Part shown: piece after piece, positions 7,850-16,049 of the stretch
How positions within the stretch are numbered: position 1 is the first letter of the stretch
How the letters are laid out: every line of letters begins with the position of its first letter
NCBI GenBank assembly: GCA_035942255.1
Contig: DASZDG010000034.1
Coordinates: forward strand, 1 to 29,143
Origin: JALZEG01 sp035942255
GTDB taxonomy: Bacteria > Actinomycetota > CADDZG01 > WHSQ01
Length of the DNA: 29,143 bases
Reading direction: 5' to 3'
Made by a program: the position numbers and the translations under genes
The notes under the pieces: generated by a model
What the model was told of the DNA's origin: nothing
Databases searched by the model: none
What the model saw: only the letters and a program-made list of their open reading frames with translations

Positions 7850-9318
7850 ACGAAGACGATCTTCGGAGGCTGCTGCAGTCGGCCGGAGCCGATCCCGGCC
7901 CCCGGGACTCGTGGCAGACGTTCCTGCAGGTCGCGCACCGCCGGCGCAGGATCCAGCACGCCGCCGTGGGCGCGGCCGTCGCGCTCGCGGCCGTCGTCGC
8001 GGGCGTCACGTGGGCGGCCGGCGCGGGGATCACGTTCGGGGACGATCCGAAGCCGGCGGACGACCGTCGCGACGAGGAGCGGCGCGAGGACCGCACGCTC
8101 GAGGAGCGTGAGGTGGAGCGGCTGGAGCGCCGGTTCCGCGAGACGGAGGAGACCGTCGACGCGGTCCTCCCCGTCCGGCCCCCGAGACGCGGGCGCGGAA
8201 CCGCCGCGCCACCCGGGCCCGAGGACGGCGGCACGACCACGACTCGTGAGCCCGCCCCGCCCGACGACGACCGGACGCCGCGCGCGAAGGCGGACCCGAA
8301 GGACGATCTCTACGGGGAGATGTGCTGGGGACAGATCCCGACGATCGTCGGCACGAACGGCCGGGACGACCTGCGCGGGACGCGCGGCGCGGACGTGATC
8401 GTCGCGGGACGCGGCGCCGACACGATCTCGGGCGCGCGCGGCGACGACCACGTGTGCGCGGGTGGCGGTGACGACGTCCTCGCCGGCGGAGGCGGAAGGG
8501 ACAGGCTCCTCGGCGGCGCGGGCGACGACACGCTCGCCGGAGGTACCGGCTACGACTTCGCGGTGTACGTCGACAGCGCGTCGGGAGTCCAGGTCGACCT
8601 CCGCGCGGGATCGGCGACCGGCGAGGGCACGGACGTGCTCGACGGGGTCGAAGGCGCCGTGGGATCGGCGTTCGCCGACCACCTCGTGGGTGACGTCGTG
8701 GGCAACCTCCTCGGCGGAGGCGACGGCGGCGACATCCTCGAGGGGAAGGGCGGCGGCGACGTGCTCGTGCCCGGCCCGGGTGACGACGTGGACGTCGGGG
8801 GCGTCGGCCGCGACACGATCTCGTTCCAGAACGGCGGCTGGAGCCCCGGCGAACGCGGCGTCGAGATCGACCTCAACACCGGGACGGTCGTCGGCGAGGG
8901 TGACGACGAGCTGCTCGGTGTCGAGTCCGCGACCGGCACGTTCGGCAACGACGTCTTCTCGGGGAACGGGGCCTTCAACACCTTCGACGGATACGCGGGC
9001 GACGACCGGATGACGGGAGCCGGCGCCGACGACTATCTGGTCGGGGGCCCCGGTGCCGACACGCTCGACGGGGGGCCGGGCGACGACGTCCTGTCGGGCG
9101 GCGGTGGCGTCGACACGTGCACGAACGGCGAGCAGACCGACGGGTGCGAAGCGGGGACGCTCGACACGCTCGTGCTGCTGGGGGCCGCGGCCCTCGTGCT
9201 GGAGCGGATGTCCCGGTCGCGCCGTAGGTCGCCTCAGACCGCGGGGTCTCGCCAGCGCCGCCCGTCCTTGCGCGCCAGCTCGTCGGCGGACGCCGGCCCC
9301 CACGTCCCCGGCGCGTAG
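7846..9318 (+). CDS. Membrane-anchored RTX calcium-binding protein, candidate anti-sigma factor
   Basis: A 490-residue protein; the ATG at 7846 overlaps the sigma-factor stop (ATGA). The N-terminus MNEDDLRRLLQSAGADPGP, ending in a basic RRRR run, resembles the short cytoplasmic part of membrane proteins partnered with SigE-family factors. A membrane helix follows at about 39-60, a charged probably coiled-coil stretch at about 66-105, and a Pro/Arg-rich linker. From Cys160 to about residue 423 are RTX nonapeptides of the GGxGxDxLx type in three clusters, expected to bind Ca2+ outside the cell. A second hydrophobic segment (about 439-455) is followed by RSRRR. By the positive-inside rule both ends would be cytoplasmic and the RTX region an external loop. 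No zinc-binding HxxxCxxC is present. The last 85 bp overlap zwf on the opposite strand. The anti-sigma role is inferred from context. Confidence 0.85.
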   Translation: MNEDDLRRLLQSAGADPGPRDSWQTFLQVAHRRRRIQHAAVGAAVALAAVVAGVTWAAGAGITFGDDPKPADDRRDEERREDRTLEEREVERLERRFRETEETVDAVLPVRPPRRGRGTAAPPGPEDGGTTTTREPAPPDDDRTPRAKADPKDDLYGEMCWGQIPTIVGTNGRDDLRGTRGADVIVAGRGADTISGARGDDHVCAGGGDDVLAGGGGRDRLLGGAGDDTLAGGTGYDFAVYVDSASGVQVDLRAGSATGEGTDVLDGVEGAVGSAFADHLVGDVVGNLLGGGDGGDILEGKGGGDVLVPGPGDDVDVGGVGRDTISFQNGGWSPGERGVEIDLNTGTVVGEGDDELLGVESATGTFGNDVFSGNGAFNTFDGYAGDDRMTGAGADDYLVGGPGADTLDGGPGDDVLSGGGGVDTCTNGEQTDGCEAGTLDTLVLLGAAALVLERMSRSRRRSPQTAGSRQRRPSLRASSSADAGPHVPGA

Positions 9319-10697
9319 GAGCCCGGACGCCCGCCCCCGCTCCAGTAGCTCAGGATCGGGTCGACGATCTCCCACGCCTCCTCGATCTCGTCGGCGCGTG
9401 CGAACAGCGTCGCGTCGCCCAGCATGCAGTCCTGCAAGAGCCGTTCGTACGCTTCGGGCGTCCCGGAGCCGAAGTCGTTCTCGTAGTCGAACTCCATGTC
9501 GACCGTCCGGACGTTGACTTCGTGCCCCGGCACCTTCGCCCCGAACGTCAACGTGATCGCCTCGTCCGGCTGGATGCGGAGCACGAGCACGTTCGGCTCG
9601 AGCTCCTCGACCGCCGTCTTCGCGAACAGCAGGTGCGGGACCGTCTGGAACTGGATCGCGATCTCCGTCGCCTTCCCCGGCAGGTTCTTTCCGGTCCGGA
9701 GGTAGAACGGGACGCCGGCCCACCGCCAGTTGTCGACGAGCAGCTTCAGCGCCACGAACGTCTCGGTCGACGACGCGGCGTCTACCCCTTTCTCGTCGCG
9801 ATACCCCTCGTACTGCCCCCGCGCCGTGAGCACCCCGCACTCGGACGCCGGCCATCTCCTCACCGCTCGCAGCACCTGTACCTTCTCGTTGCGGATCGCG
9901 GTCGCGTCCCACGCCACCGGCGGCTCCATCGCGACGAGCGTGAGGAGCTGCAGCAGGTGGTTCTGCGCGACGTCGCGCAGCGCGCCGGTCTGGTCGTAGA
10001 ACGCGCCGCGCGATCCCACGCCCATGTCCTCGGCGACGGTGATCTGCACGTGGTCGACGTAGCGGCGGTTCCAGATCGGCTCGAAGATCGCGTTCGAGAA
10101 CCGCAGCACGAGGAGGTTCTGGACGGTCTCCTTGCCGAGGTAGTGGTCGATGCGGAAGACCTGGTCCTCCGAGAACGTCCGCGCCAGCACGCCGTTCAGC
10201 TCCCGCGCGCTGCCGAGGTCGGAGCCGAACGGCTTCTCGACGACGAGCCGGTGCCAGCCGCCGGTGTCGAGCATGCCGGCCTTCCCGATGCCGTCGGCGA
10301 TCTCGGGGAAGAAGCGAGGGGCCGTGGCGAGGTACCAGACGCGGTTCCCTGCGGTCCCGTGGCTGGCGTCGATCTCCGCGAGGCGATCACACAGGCGGCG
10401 GTACGTGTCCTCCGAGGCGAGGTCTCCCGCGACGTAGAAGAGGTTCCCGGAGAAGCCGCCCCACGAGTCGTCCTCGGGCGCGACGCGCGAGTGCTCCTTC
10501 ACGGCTTCTCTCATCTGCCGCGCGAACTCCTCGTCGGAATACTCGGTGCGCGCGGTTCCGAGCACGCACGTCTCCCCGGGCGCGAGGCCCTCGCGCCGGA
10601 GGTTGAAGAGCGCCGGGAGGAGCTTGCGCGCCGTGAGGTCACCGGACGCGCCGAAGATCACGACCACGCAGGGGTCGGGGACCTTCCGCGAGCTCAC
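9234..10697 (-). CDS. zwf: Glucose-6-phosphate 1-dehydrogenase
   Basis: A 487-residue enzyme oxidising glucose-6-phosphate to 6-phosphogluconolactone with NADP+, the entry to the oxidative pentose phosphate pathway. The nucleotide-binding motif IFGASGDLTARKL is at about 14-26 and the active-site signature RIDHYLGKE near 180. The C-terminus has the conserved YAPGTWGPASADELARKDG run. The start is GTG at 10697: it overlaps the upstream hydrolase stop as GTGA, and the reading gives normal family length. Zwf often pairs with opcA, 6-phosphogluconolactonase or transaldolase in actinobacteria; none is seen here. The 3' end overlaps the convergent RTX gene by 85 bp. Confidence 0.95.
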   Translation of the reverse strand: MSSRKVPDPCVVVIFGASGDLTARKLLPALFNLRREGLAPGETCVLGTARTEYSDEEFARQMREAVKEHSRVAPEDDSWGGFSGNLFYVAGDLASEDTYRRLCDRLAEIDASHGTAGNRVWYLATAPRFFPEIADGIGKAGMLDTGGWHRLVVEKPFGSDLGSARELNGVLARTFSEDQVFRIDHYLGKETVQNLLVLRFSNAIFEPIWNRRYVDHVQITVAEDMGVGSRGAFYDQTGALRDVAQNHLLQLLTLVAMEPPVAWDATAIRNEKVQVLRAVRRWPASECGVLTARGQYEGYRDEKGVDAASSTETFVALKLLVDNWRWAGVPFYLRTGKNLPGKATEIAIQFQTVPHLLFAKTAVEELEPNVLVLRIQPDEAITLTFGAKVPGHEVNVRTVDMEFDYENDFGSGTPEAYERLLQDCMLGDATLFARADEIEEAWEIVDPILSYWSGGGRPGSYAPGTWGPASADELARKDGRRWRDPAV

Positions 10698-11500
10698 AAC
10701 CAGACCTCGTCGAGGAAGTCGGCGATCCGGTTCGAGAGCCGGTTCGGCGGGAAGCGCAGCTCGAGGAAGGACCGCGCCGCGACGAGCTCGGAGTTCGGGA
10801 GCTCCCGGTGCAGCGCGGCAGCGTCCGAGAACGGGTGCAGGATGTCGCGCGGGTGGGCGACGATCAGCGCGGGGGCGTCGATCTTCTCGCGCTCGGTCGG
10901 GTGCGGCGCGAGCCGGCCGGTCAACAGGCCGTGGAGAACCGCGGCCGACGGGACCGGGTCGCGCGACAGCGTGTCCAGCACGACGTCCCAATAGACATGC
11001 AGCCCCCGCGGGACCCGGCGCATGACGCGCGCCATCAGCGAGAACGCCCCGGCGGCCTCCGCGTAGGCGATCGTCAGCGGCAGGAAGATCGCGGCCGCCG
11101 CCGGCGCGGCGCGCTCGAGCACCGGCATCTCCACGAACAGCGCCCGCATGCGCTCCGGCGCGTGCACCGCGACCTCCAGCGTCACGTTCGCGCCCAGCGA
11201 CGTCCCGGCGATCACGGCCTCCTCTACGTCCAGGTGGTCGAGCAACGCGACGACCTGGCGCGCGTAGATCTCCATCGAGTGGTGCCGCGAGTGGGCGGGC
11301 TGGTCGCTGTCGCCGTGCCCCAGCAGGTCCAGGAGGATCACTCGGTTCCCGCGGTCGGCGAGCGCGTCGGCGAGCGGGTAGTTGTGCTTGCGGGGGAGCA
11401 GCAGCCCGTGGACCAGGACGATCGGCCGCTCCGCGGCGCCGTGCTTGCGCCCCCGCTGCTCGAAGGCGATGCGGAAGCCGTCGTATCCGAACGAGGGCAC
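10694..11500 (-). CDS. Alpha/beta hydrolase, possibly lacking the catalytic histidine
   Basis: About 268 residues. The oxyanion-hole segment IVLVHGLLLP (about 30-39), the nucleophile elbow GTSLGAN with Ser101, and an acid residue in VAHPRDILHP (Asp219) are visible. The catalytic histidine normally sits after the last strand, but the final 37 residues (after Leu231 or so) contain no histidine; His222 and His231 follow the Asp directly and are unusually placed. The GTG at 11500 is chosen because it lies 8 bp after the acyl-CoA synthetase stop; the open frame extends upstream, but only inside that gene. The stop overlaps the zwf start as GTGA. Substrate unknown; a lipid ester or thioester would fit the neighbour. 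Confidence 0.8.
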   Translation of the reverse strand: MPSFGYDGFRIAFEQRGRKHGAAERPIVLVHGLLLPRKHNYPLADALADRGNRVILLDLLGHGDSDQPAHSRHHSMEIYARQVVALLDHLDVEEAVIAGTSLGANVTLEVAVHAPERMRALFVEMPVLERAAPAAAAIFLPLTIAYAEAAGAFSLMARVMRRVPRGLHVYWDVVLDTLSRDPVPSAAVLHGLLTGRLAPHPTEREKIDAPALIVAHPRDILHPFSDAAALHRELPNSELVAARSFLELRFPPNRLSNRIADFLDEVWL

Positions 11501-11508
11501 GGGCGCGT

Positions 11509-13161
11509 CTAGCCCTTGCGGTCCCGGAGCTCGGCGACGAGCTCGCGTTTGAGGACCTTGCCCGTCGACGTCCTCGGGAGCTCGTCCACGACCTCGATGC
11601 GACGCGGCACCTTGTACGACGCCAGCTCCGCCTTGCATGCCTTCTCGATGTCACCGGGGGACGCAGTGCCCACGGCGAACGCGACGAGGACCTGGCCGTA
11701 CTCCTCGTCGTCGAGGCCGAACACCGTTACCTCGTTGACGCCGGGGACGTCCTCGATCACCTGCTCGACCTCGATCGGGTAGACGTTCTCGCCCCCGACG
11801 ACCACCATGTCGTCGGTGCGCGACTCGACGTACAGGTAGCCCTCCTCGTCGAGCCGCCCGAGGTCGCCGATCGACATGTAGCCCTCGCGCTCCGCCTTCT
11901 TCTCGCCCGAGGTGTAGCCCTCGAACAGGACCTCGCTCTTCACGTACAGCTCACCGGTCTCACCCGGCGAGAGCCTCTTTCCGTCCGACGAGAACACGGC
12001 GACGTCGATGCCCTCGACGGGTTTGCCGACGGTCTTCGGCCGCGTCCGCATGTCCTGCGGCGTCGCGATCGCCACCCACCCGATCTCGGTCGACCCGTAG
12101 AGGTCGTAGAGGACGTCGCCGAACAGCTCGATCGCGGCGCGGCGGAGGTCCTCCGACAGCACCGACCCGCTCGCCATCACGAGGCGGAGCGACGAGAGGT
12201 CGTAACGGCTCTTCACGTCGTCGTCGAGCGACACGATGCGCCGCATCATCACGGGGACGAACGACGCGGCGGTCGCGCGATGCTCGTCGATCAGGCGGAG
12301 CGACTCCTCGGGGTCGAACTTCTCCGGGAGGATCATCGTCGCCCCGAGCACCGTGGCGAACGTGAACGTCGCGAGGCCGAACGAGTGGAACAGCGGCGCC
12401 GGGCAGTACACGACGTCGTCGCGCCGGTAGGGGACCACGCCGAGGAGGTTCGCCAGCGCGGAGATCCCCGCGGCCGACGAGTTGCGGGCCGCGCCCTTCG
12501 GCGTCCCGGTCGTTCCCGACGTGTGGATGATCACCTTGGGGGAGCCGCGGTCGCGGGTGAACGGCGACGGTGGCGTGGTGGGCTGGCGCCCGAGCTCCTG
12601 CGTGTACGGGTCCGATCCCTCGATCGCGTCCGCGTCGTTGCCGACGTACAGCAGCTGCACGCCCGGCGGCGCGCACTCCTCCACCTGCTCGGCGTGGGCG
12701 GTGTCGTAGACGAGGACCTTGGGGGCCGCGCCCCGCAGCGTCGCCTTCAGCTCCTTCGGCTTCGCCCACGTGTTTAGCGGGCACGCGACGACGCCGAGCT
12801 TCTGGGTCGCGAGCGCCAGCTCGACCATCTCGCGCCCGTTGCGGAGCAGGCACGCGACCCGGTCCTTCGGGCCGATGCCGCGCGCCTCGAGCAGGTGCGC
12901 GGCCTGGTTCGAGCGGCGGTCGACCTCCCGCCAGGTCAGCATGCCGTTGCGGTCGTAGATCGCCGGCTTGTCGCCGATCGCCACCGAGTGCATCTGTGAG
13001 GTGATACCCAGCGAGGGGCCGCGCATGAGCAGCCAGGGCAGCGCGTAGCCGAGCCCGACGAGGTTGCGGGGGTCGACGGCGTTCGCCTGCTTGAGCCGCG
13101 CGAGGTTCCGCGGCTGGGCGAACTGGCTTATCTGCTTGAGGCCGTCACCGAGTGCTCCCAT
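11509..13161 (-). CDS. Acyl-CoA synthetase (AMP-binding, FadD-like)
   Basis: A 550-residue adenylate-forming enzyme that activates a carboxylic acid, probably a fatty acid, to its CoA thioester through an acyl-AMP intermediate. The P-loop HTSGTTGTPKGAAR is near residue 210. DLYGSTEIG carries the adenine-binding region, GDLGRLDEEGYLYVESR the hinge, VVGGENVYPIEVE the C-terminal subdomain, and LPRTSTGKVLKREL the catalytic lysine. Overall it resembles actinobacterial FadD long-chain ligases rather than acetyl-CoA synthetase. The ATG at 13161 lies six bases after a TACGCT -10, so the message is probably leaderless. It heads an operon with the hydrolase and zwf. Confidence 0.92.
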   Translation of the reverse strand: MGALGDGLKQISQFAQPRNLARLKQANAVDPRNLVGLGYALPWLLMRGPSLGITSQMHSVAIGDKPAIYDRNGMLTWREVDRRSNQAAHLLEARGIGPKDRVACLLRNGREMVELALATQKLGVVACPLNTWAKPKELKATLRGAAPKVLVYDTAHAEQVEECAPPGVQLLYVGNDADAIEGSDPYTQELGRQPTTPPSPFTRDRGSPKVIIHTSGTTGTPKGAARNSSAAGISALANLLGVVPYRRDDVVYCPAPLFHSFGLATFTFATVLGATMILPEKFDPEESLRLIDEHRATAASFVPVMMRRIVSLDDDVKSRYDLSSLRLVMASGSVLSEDLRRAAIELFGDVLYDLYGSTEIGWVAIATPQDMRTRPKTVGKPVEGIDVAVFSSDGKRLSPGETGELYVKSEVLFEGYTSGEKKAEREGYMSIGDLGRLDEEGYLYVESRTDDMVVVGGENVYPIEVEQVIEDVPGVNEVTVFGLDDEEYGQVLVAFAVGTASPGDIEKACKAELASYKVPRRIEVVDELPRTSTGKVLKRELVAELRDRKG

Positions 13162-13167
13162 TGGTTG

Positions 13168-13173
13168 AGCGTA
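13168..13173 (-). promoter_or_regulatory. -10 element of a leaderless promoter for the acyl-CoA synthetase
   Basis: TACGCT on the minus strand fits TANNNT and ends six bases before the ATG at 13161, placing transcription start at the start codon. No Shine-Dalgarno sequence is present. It lies in the 29-bp gap after the phosphatase gene. Confidence 0.6.
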
Positions 13174-13190
13174 TTACCCGCTCGCCCGGA

Positions 13191-14900
13191 CTAGGTCCCC
13201 TCCGCGTCCCCCCGCAGCCCCGCCATCGCGGGCGGCTCAGGTGCGCCGAACGCGCACTCCATGACCTCCCGGTACTGCCGGCGCGACCACGCGGCCGCGA
13301 TCACGTTCTCGTCGCCCCGGTCCTCGTAGCCCTCGGGAAGCTCTTCGCCTCCCCAGTTGTCCCGGATCGTGTAGCCGTTCAGGAACTCCGCGACGTCGGC
13401 CCCCGTGACGCCGAGCTCCTCCATCACGTCCTTGTCCAGGAACGGCCCGACCGGGTTCGGGCTGTCGACGAGCGACTTCCCCTCGGGGACGTCGAAGTGC
13501 GCGTCGATGTCCTCCTGGATCTGCCCCTGCAGCAACGGCCATGCGCCGCTTCTCTCCGGCGACGGCGTGTGGCCGTGGTCGGCGCTGAGGATCACCGCGT
13601 ACTCACCCACGTTGGTGTCGAGGTACTCGAGGATGCGTCCGAGGGCCGCGTCCTGGGCCTGGAGCACGTCGCCCATCTCCGGCGAGTCCATCGTGTACTG
13701 GTGCCCGACGATGTCCGTGGGCTTGTAGTTCGTGAAGAAGAAGTCCGTCACGTCGTCGGCGCCGTACCCCTCGCGCTCGAGCATCGCGAGGATCGCGTCG
13801 GTCTCGAAGTCGACCCACGCGGGGTTGTCGTGGAGCTCGAGGATCCCGTGGCCCCGCCAGTTGCCGTCGACCTCGCCGTCCTGCCGGTCCAAGGAGTCGG
13901 CGTGGTCCTGCAGGCCCGGGAACTCCTCGAGGTATTCCGGGGTGGAGTAGTAGAGGGGGTTGCCGGTGATGCGCTCGTCGCCGCCGATGATCGCGAGCTG
14001 GTCCGCGTCCCCGCCGGGCGTCATCGTGCCGTGGCTCATCATCCCGATGTGCCACGACTTCCACCCGAGCATCCCGACCAGTGGCTCGTTCCCGAGCGCC
14101 GGGTCGATCACGTCCGCGAACGTAGTCACCTTCAGGTCCGACGGGTCCCGTTGCGCGAGGACGGTGCGCACGCCTCCGTTGTCGCTCCGGTAGTTGATCG
14201 CGGTGACGCCGTGCGTGCGCGGGAACACGCCCGTGCCGAGCGTCGAGTGCGTCGCCGGCGTGATCGAGGGGGACGAACCCACGGTCGCGTTGACGTAGGA
14301 CGTGCCCTCGCTCTCCATCCGTGCGAGGTTCGGCCATCGGTCGGGCCACCGTTCGAGCACGTTGCGGCCGACGCCGTCCCACATGATCGTCAACACGAGC
14401 TTCGGCGGATCGACGAAGTCCGCGACCGCGTCCTCGAGCAGCCGCCCCTCCCTCTGGGGCAGGTCGACCTCCGCGAGCGCGCCCGCGGTCGGGAACACGT
14501 CGGCGAGCGTGGCGGGGTCGCTCTCGCGGCCCTCGCGCTCGATGATCCCGGGCCCGTAGAGGACGAGCGGCACGTTCTGCAGGTAGTCCCACGGCCCCGA
14601 GTGGCTCGTCACGTCGAACGCGCCGGAGTAGTTGGGGGCGAGCGGCACGAACGTCACGTCCTCGGAGTGCTTCGGGTGGTAGCCGCGCCACACGCGCGCG
14701 AGCAGCGCACGGTCGAGCGCGCAGGCCCTCTCCACCGGGTCGTTCGACTCGAAGGTCCGGTCGCCGCCGTCGGGTCGCGGTGCGGCCGTTCCCGTCGGGG
14801 GCGGGGCGCCGTCCCCCGCTGCGTTCACGGCCCACACGGCTCCACCCGCGAACACGACGGCCGCGACGATCGTGCGAAGCAGGCGCGCTCGTCGGGACAT
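13191..14900 (-). CDS. Exported alkaline-phosphatase-superfamily phosphodiesterase/phosphatase, apparently circularly permuted
   Basis: A 569-residue protein with a signal anchor or signal peptide (about 9-27) after MSRRARLLR. The metal-dependent core starts at about 168: TIMWDGVG with Asp175, nucleophile Thr214 in SITPATHST before GTGVFPRTHGV, a metal-binding PTDIVGHQYTMDSP, and LSADHGHTPS. In PafA-like phosphatases a YHPxRSGD segment and a metal-binding THG...VPxxFYGPGI segment lie at the C-terminal end. Here their likely counterparts, GYHPKHSEDV (about 73-82) and TSHSGPWDYLQNVPLVLYGPGI (about 98-120, His100), come before the core, suggesting circular permutation. A release-of-phosphate or phosphodiesterase role outside the cell is likely; the substrate is unknown. 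The ATG at 14900 lies 7 bases after a TAGCCT -10. Confidence 0.85.
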   Translation of the reverse strand: MSRRARLLRTIVAAVVFAGGAVWAVNAAGDGAPPPTGTAAPRPDGGDRTFESNDPVERACALDRALLARVWRGYHPKHSEDVTFVPLAPNYSGAFDVTSHSGPWDYLQNVPLVLYGPGIIEREGRESDPATLADVFPTAGALAEVDLPQREGRLLEDAVADFVDPPKLVLTIMWDGVGRNVLERWPDRWPNLARMESEGTSYVNATVGSSPSITPATHSTLGTGVFPRTHGVTAINYRSDNGGVRTVLAQRDPSDLKVTTFADVIDPALGNEPLVGMLGWKSWHIGMMSHGTMTPGGDADQLAIIGGDERITGNPLYYSTPEYLEEFPGLQDHADSLDRQDGEVDGNWRGHGILELHDNPAWVDFETDAILAMLEREGYGADDVTDFFFTNYKPTDIVGHQYTMDSPEMGDVLQAQDAALGRILEYLDTNVGEYAVILSADHGHTPSPERSGAWPLLQGQIQEDIDAHFDVPEGKSLVDSPNPVGPFLDKDVMEELGVTGADVAEFLNGYTIRDNWGGEELPEGYEDRGDENVIAAAWSRRQYREVMECAFGAPEPPAMAGLRGDAEGT

Positions 14901-14907
14901 CGGACGC

Positions 14908-14920
14908 AGGCTACTAGTGT
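14908..14920. promoter_or_regulatory. Back-to-back -10 elements of divergent genes
   Basis: On the minus strand TAGCCT (14908-14913) ends 7 bases before the phosphatase ATG (leaderless). On the plus strand TAGTGT (14915-14920) would start a transcript near 14927, giving the aldo/keto reductase a short leader with GGAGG at 14946-14950. The six-base palindrome ACTAGT (14913-14918) sits at the centre. Confidence 0.5.
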
Positions 14921-14953
14921 TCGCCGCTCAGCCCGAGGGGGTATCGGAGGCGC

Positions 14954-15898
14954 ATGAAGACAAAGAGGCTGGGTTCGCGCGGGCCCGAGATATCCGTCGT
15001 CGGGTACGGCGCATGGGAGGCGGGAGGGACCTCGTGGGGCGACGGGGTCCCGGACGAGCAGACGATCGAGGCGATCCGTAAGGGCGTCGAGGCTGGGATC
15101 ACGTGGGTCGACACCGCCGAGGTCTACGGCCACGGCCGCTCGGAGGAGCTCGTCGCACAGGCGCTCCGGGGGTTCGACCACGTCATGGTGTTCACGAAGG
15201 TCGCGCCGCGGGACGCCGGGAGCGGGTTCGACGCGGCGTCGGTCCGCCGCGCGGCCGAGGGCAGCCTCAGGCGCCTCGGCCGCGACGTCATCGACCTCTA
15301 CCAGCTCCACTGGCCCGACGACTCGATCCCGGTGGAGGAGACGTGGGGCGCGCTGGCGGCGCTGGCCGACGAGGGTCTCGTGCGCTGGATCGGCGTCTCG
15401 AACTTCGACCGCGGGCTGATCGAGCGCTGCCTGGCGATCCGCCACGTCGACTCGCTCCAGCAGCAGTTCTCGATGCTGCACCGCGAGGACGAGCACGACC
15501 TGTTCCCGTGGTGCGCGTCGCGGGGGATCGGCGTGCTCGCGTTCGGCCCCCTCGCCTACGGGCTGCTCACCGGCGCGATCACGAGAGAGACGGTGTTCGA
15601 CGACGACGACTGGCGCAGCGGCAAGCGCGAGAGCAGCAGCTTCTACGACGAGCTGTTCGCGCCCGGCAAGATCGAGCCGAACCTCGCCACGGTGGAGAGG
15701 CTCCGGGTGGTCGCCGGCCGCGTCGGTTCCTCGACAGCGCAGCTAGCCCTCGCGTGGATCCTGAGCCACGACTCCGTCACGGCCGCGATAGCGGGCTCGC
15801 GCTCCGCGAAGCACACGGTGGAGAACGCGGGGGCCGCGGCCCTGACCCTCGACGCGGCGACGCTGGAGGAGATAGAGGCCATCCTGGCCGACCGGTGA
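14954..15898 (+). CDS. Aldo/keto reductase
   Basis: A 314-residue NADP(H)-dependent (beta/alpha)8 oxidoreductase. The catalytic tetrad is visible: Asp in WVDTAEVYGHG, Tyr in the same motif, Lys in VFTKVAP, and His in LYQLHWPDD. The C-terminal cofactor-binding part reads AIAGSRSAKHTVEN. Length is normal for the family. The ATG at 14954 follows GGAGG at a short spacing of three bases. The substrate cannot be deduced; family members reduce aldehydes, ketones and sugars or detoxify reactive carbonyls. It is divergent from the phosphatase and convergent with the EamA transporter. Confidence 0.93.
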   Translation: MKTKRLGSRGPEISVVGYGAWEAGGTSWGDGVPDEQTIEAIRKGVEAGITWVDTAEVYGHGRSEELVAQALRGFDHVMVFTKVAPRDAGSGFDAASVRRAAEGSLRRLGRDVIDLYQLHWPDDSIPVEETWGALAALADEGLVRWIGVSNFDRGLIERCLAIRHVDSLQQQFSMLHREDEHDLFPWCASRGIGVLAFGPLAYGLLTGAITRETVFDDDDWRSGKRESSSFYDELFAPGKIEPNLATVERLRVVAGRVGSSTAQLALAWILSHDSVTAAIAGSRSAKHTVENAGAAALTLDAATLEEIEAILADR

Positions 15899-15932
15899 GC
15901 CCGCGTCCGCACGTTTACCGGGGCCAGGACCA

Positions 15933-15979
15933 CCGGTACACGCGGTACGTCTGGTCCCAGCGTGTACCGCGTGTACCGG
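15933..15979. terminator. Perfect 16-bp inverted repeat between convergent genes
   Basis: Arms CCGGTACACGCGGTAC (15933-15948) and GTACCGCGTGTACCGG (15964-15979) enclose a 15-base loop; two extra G-U pairs are possible inside. Lying between the stops of the aldo/keto reductase (15898) and EamA gene (16050), it is well placed as a bidirectional terminator. There is no T-run, and the long exact symmetry could also be a protein-binding site. The rest of 15899-16049 shows nothing recognisable. Confidence 0.6.
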
Positions 15980-16049
15980 GACCCGCCGCACAGTTCCGCA
16001 GGAGGCCCAGCTCGTCTGACCCGGCCGACCCGCTCCGGGCACGACTCGC

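Noticed and set aside
8350..9120. Tandem DNA repeats or a CRISPR array
   Set aside because: The repeated pattern is at codon level and encodes RTX nonapeptides; there are no identical spaced direct repeats.
7717..9912. A 731-residue minus-strand frame across the RTX and zwf genes
   Set aside because: It is the complement of the RTX codon repeats and carries no recognisable domain.
13152..14957. A 601-residue plus-strand frame opposite the phosphatase gene
   Set aside because: Composition is that of an antisense shadow; the minus-strand frame has all superfamily motifs.
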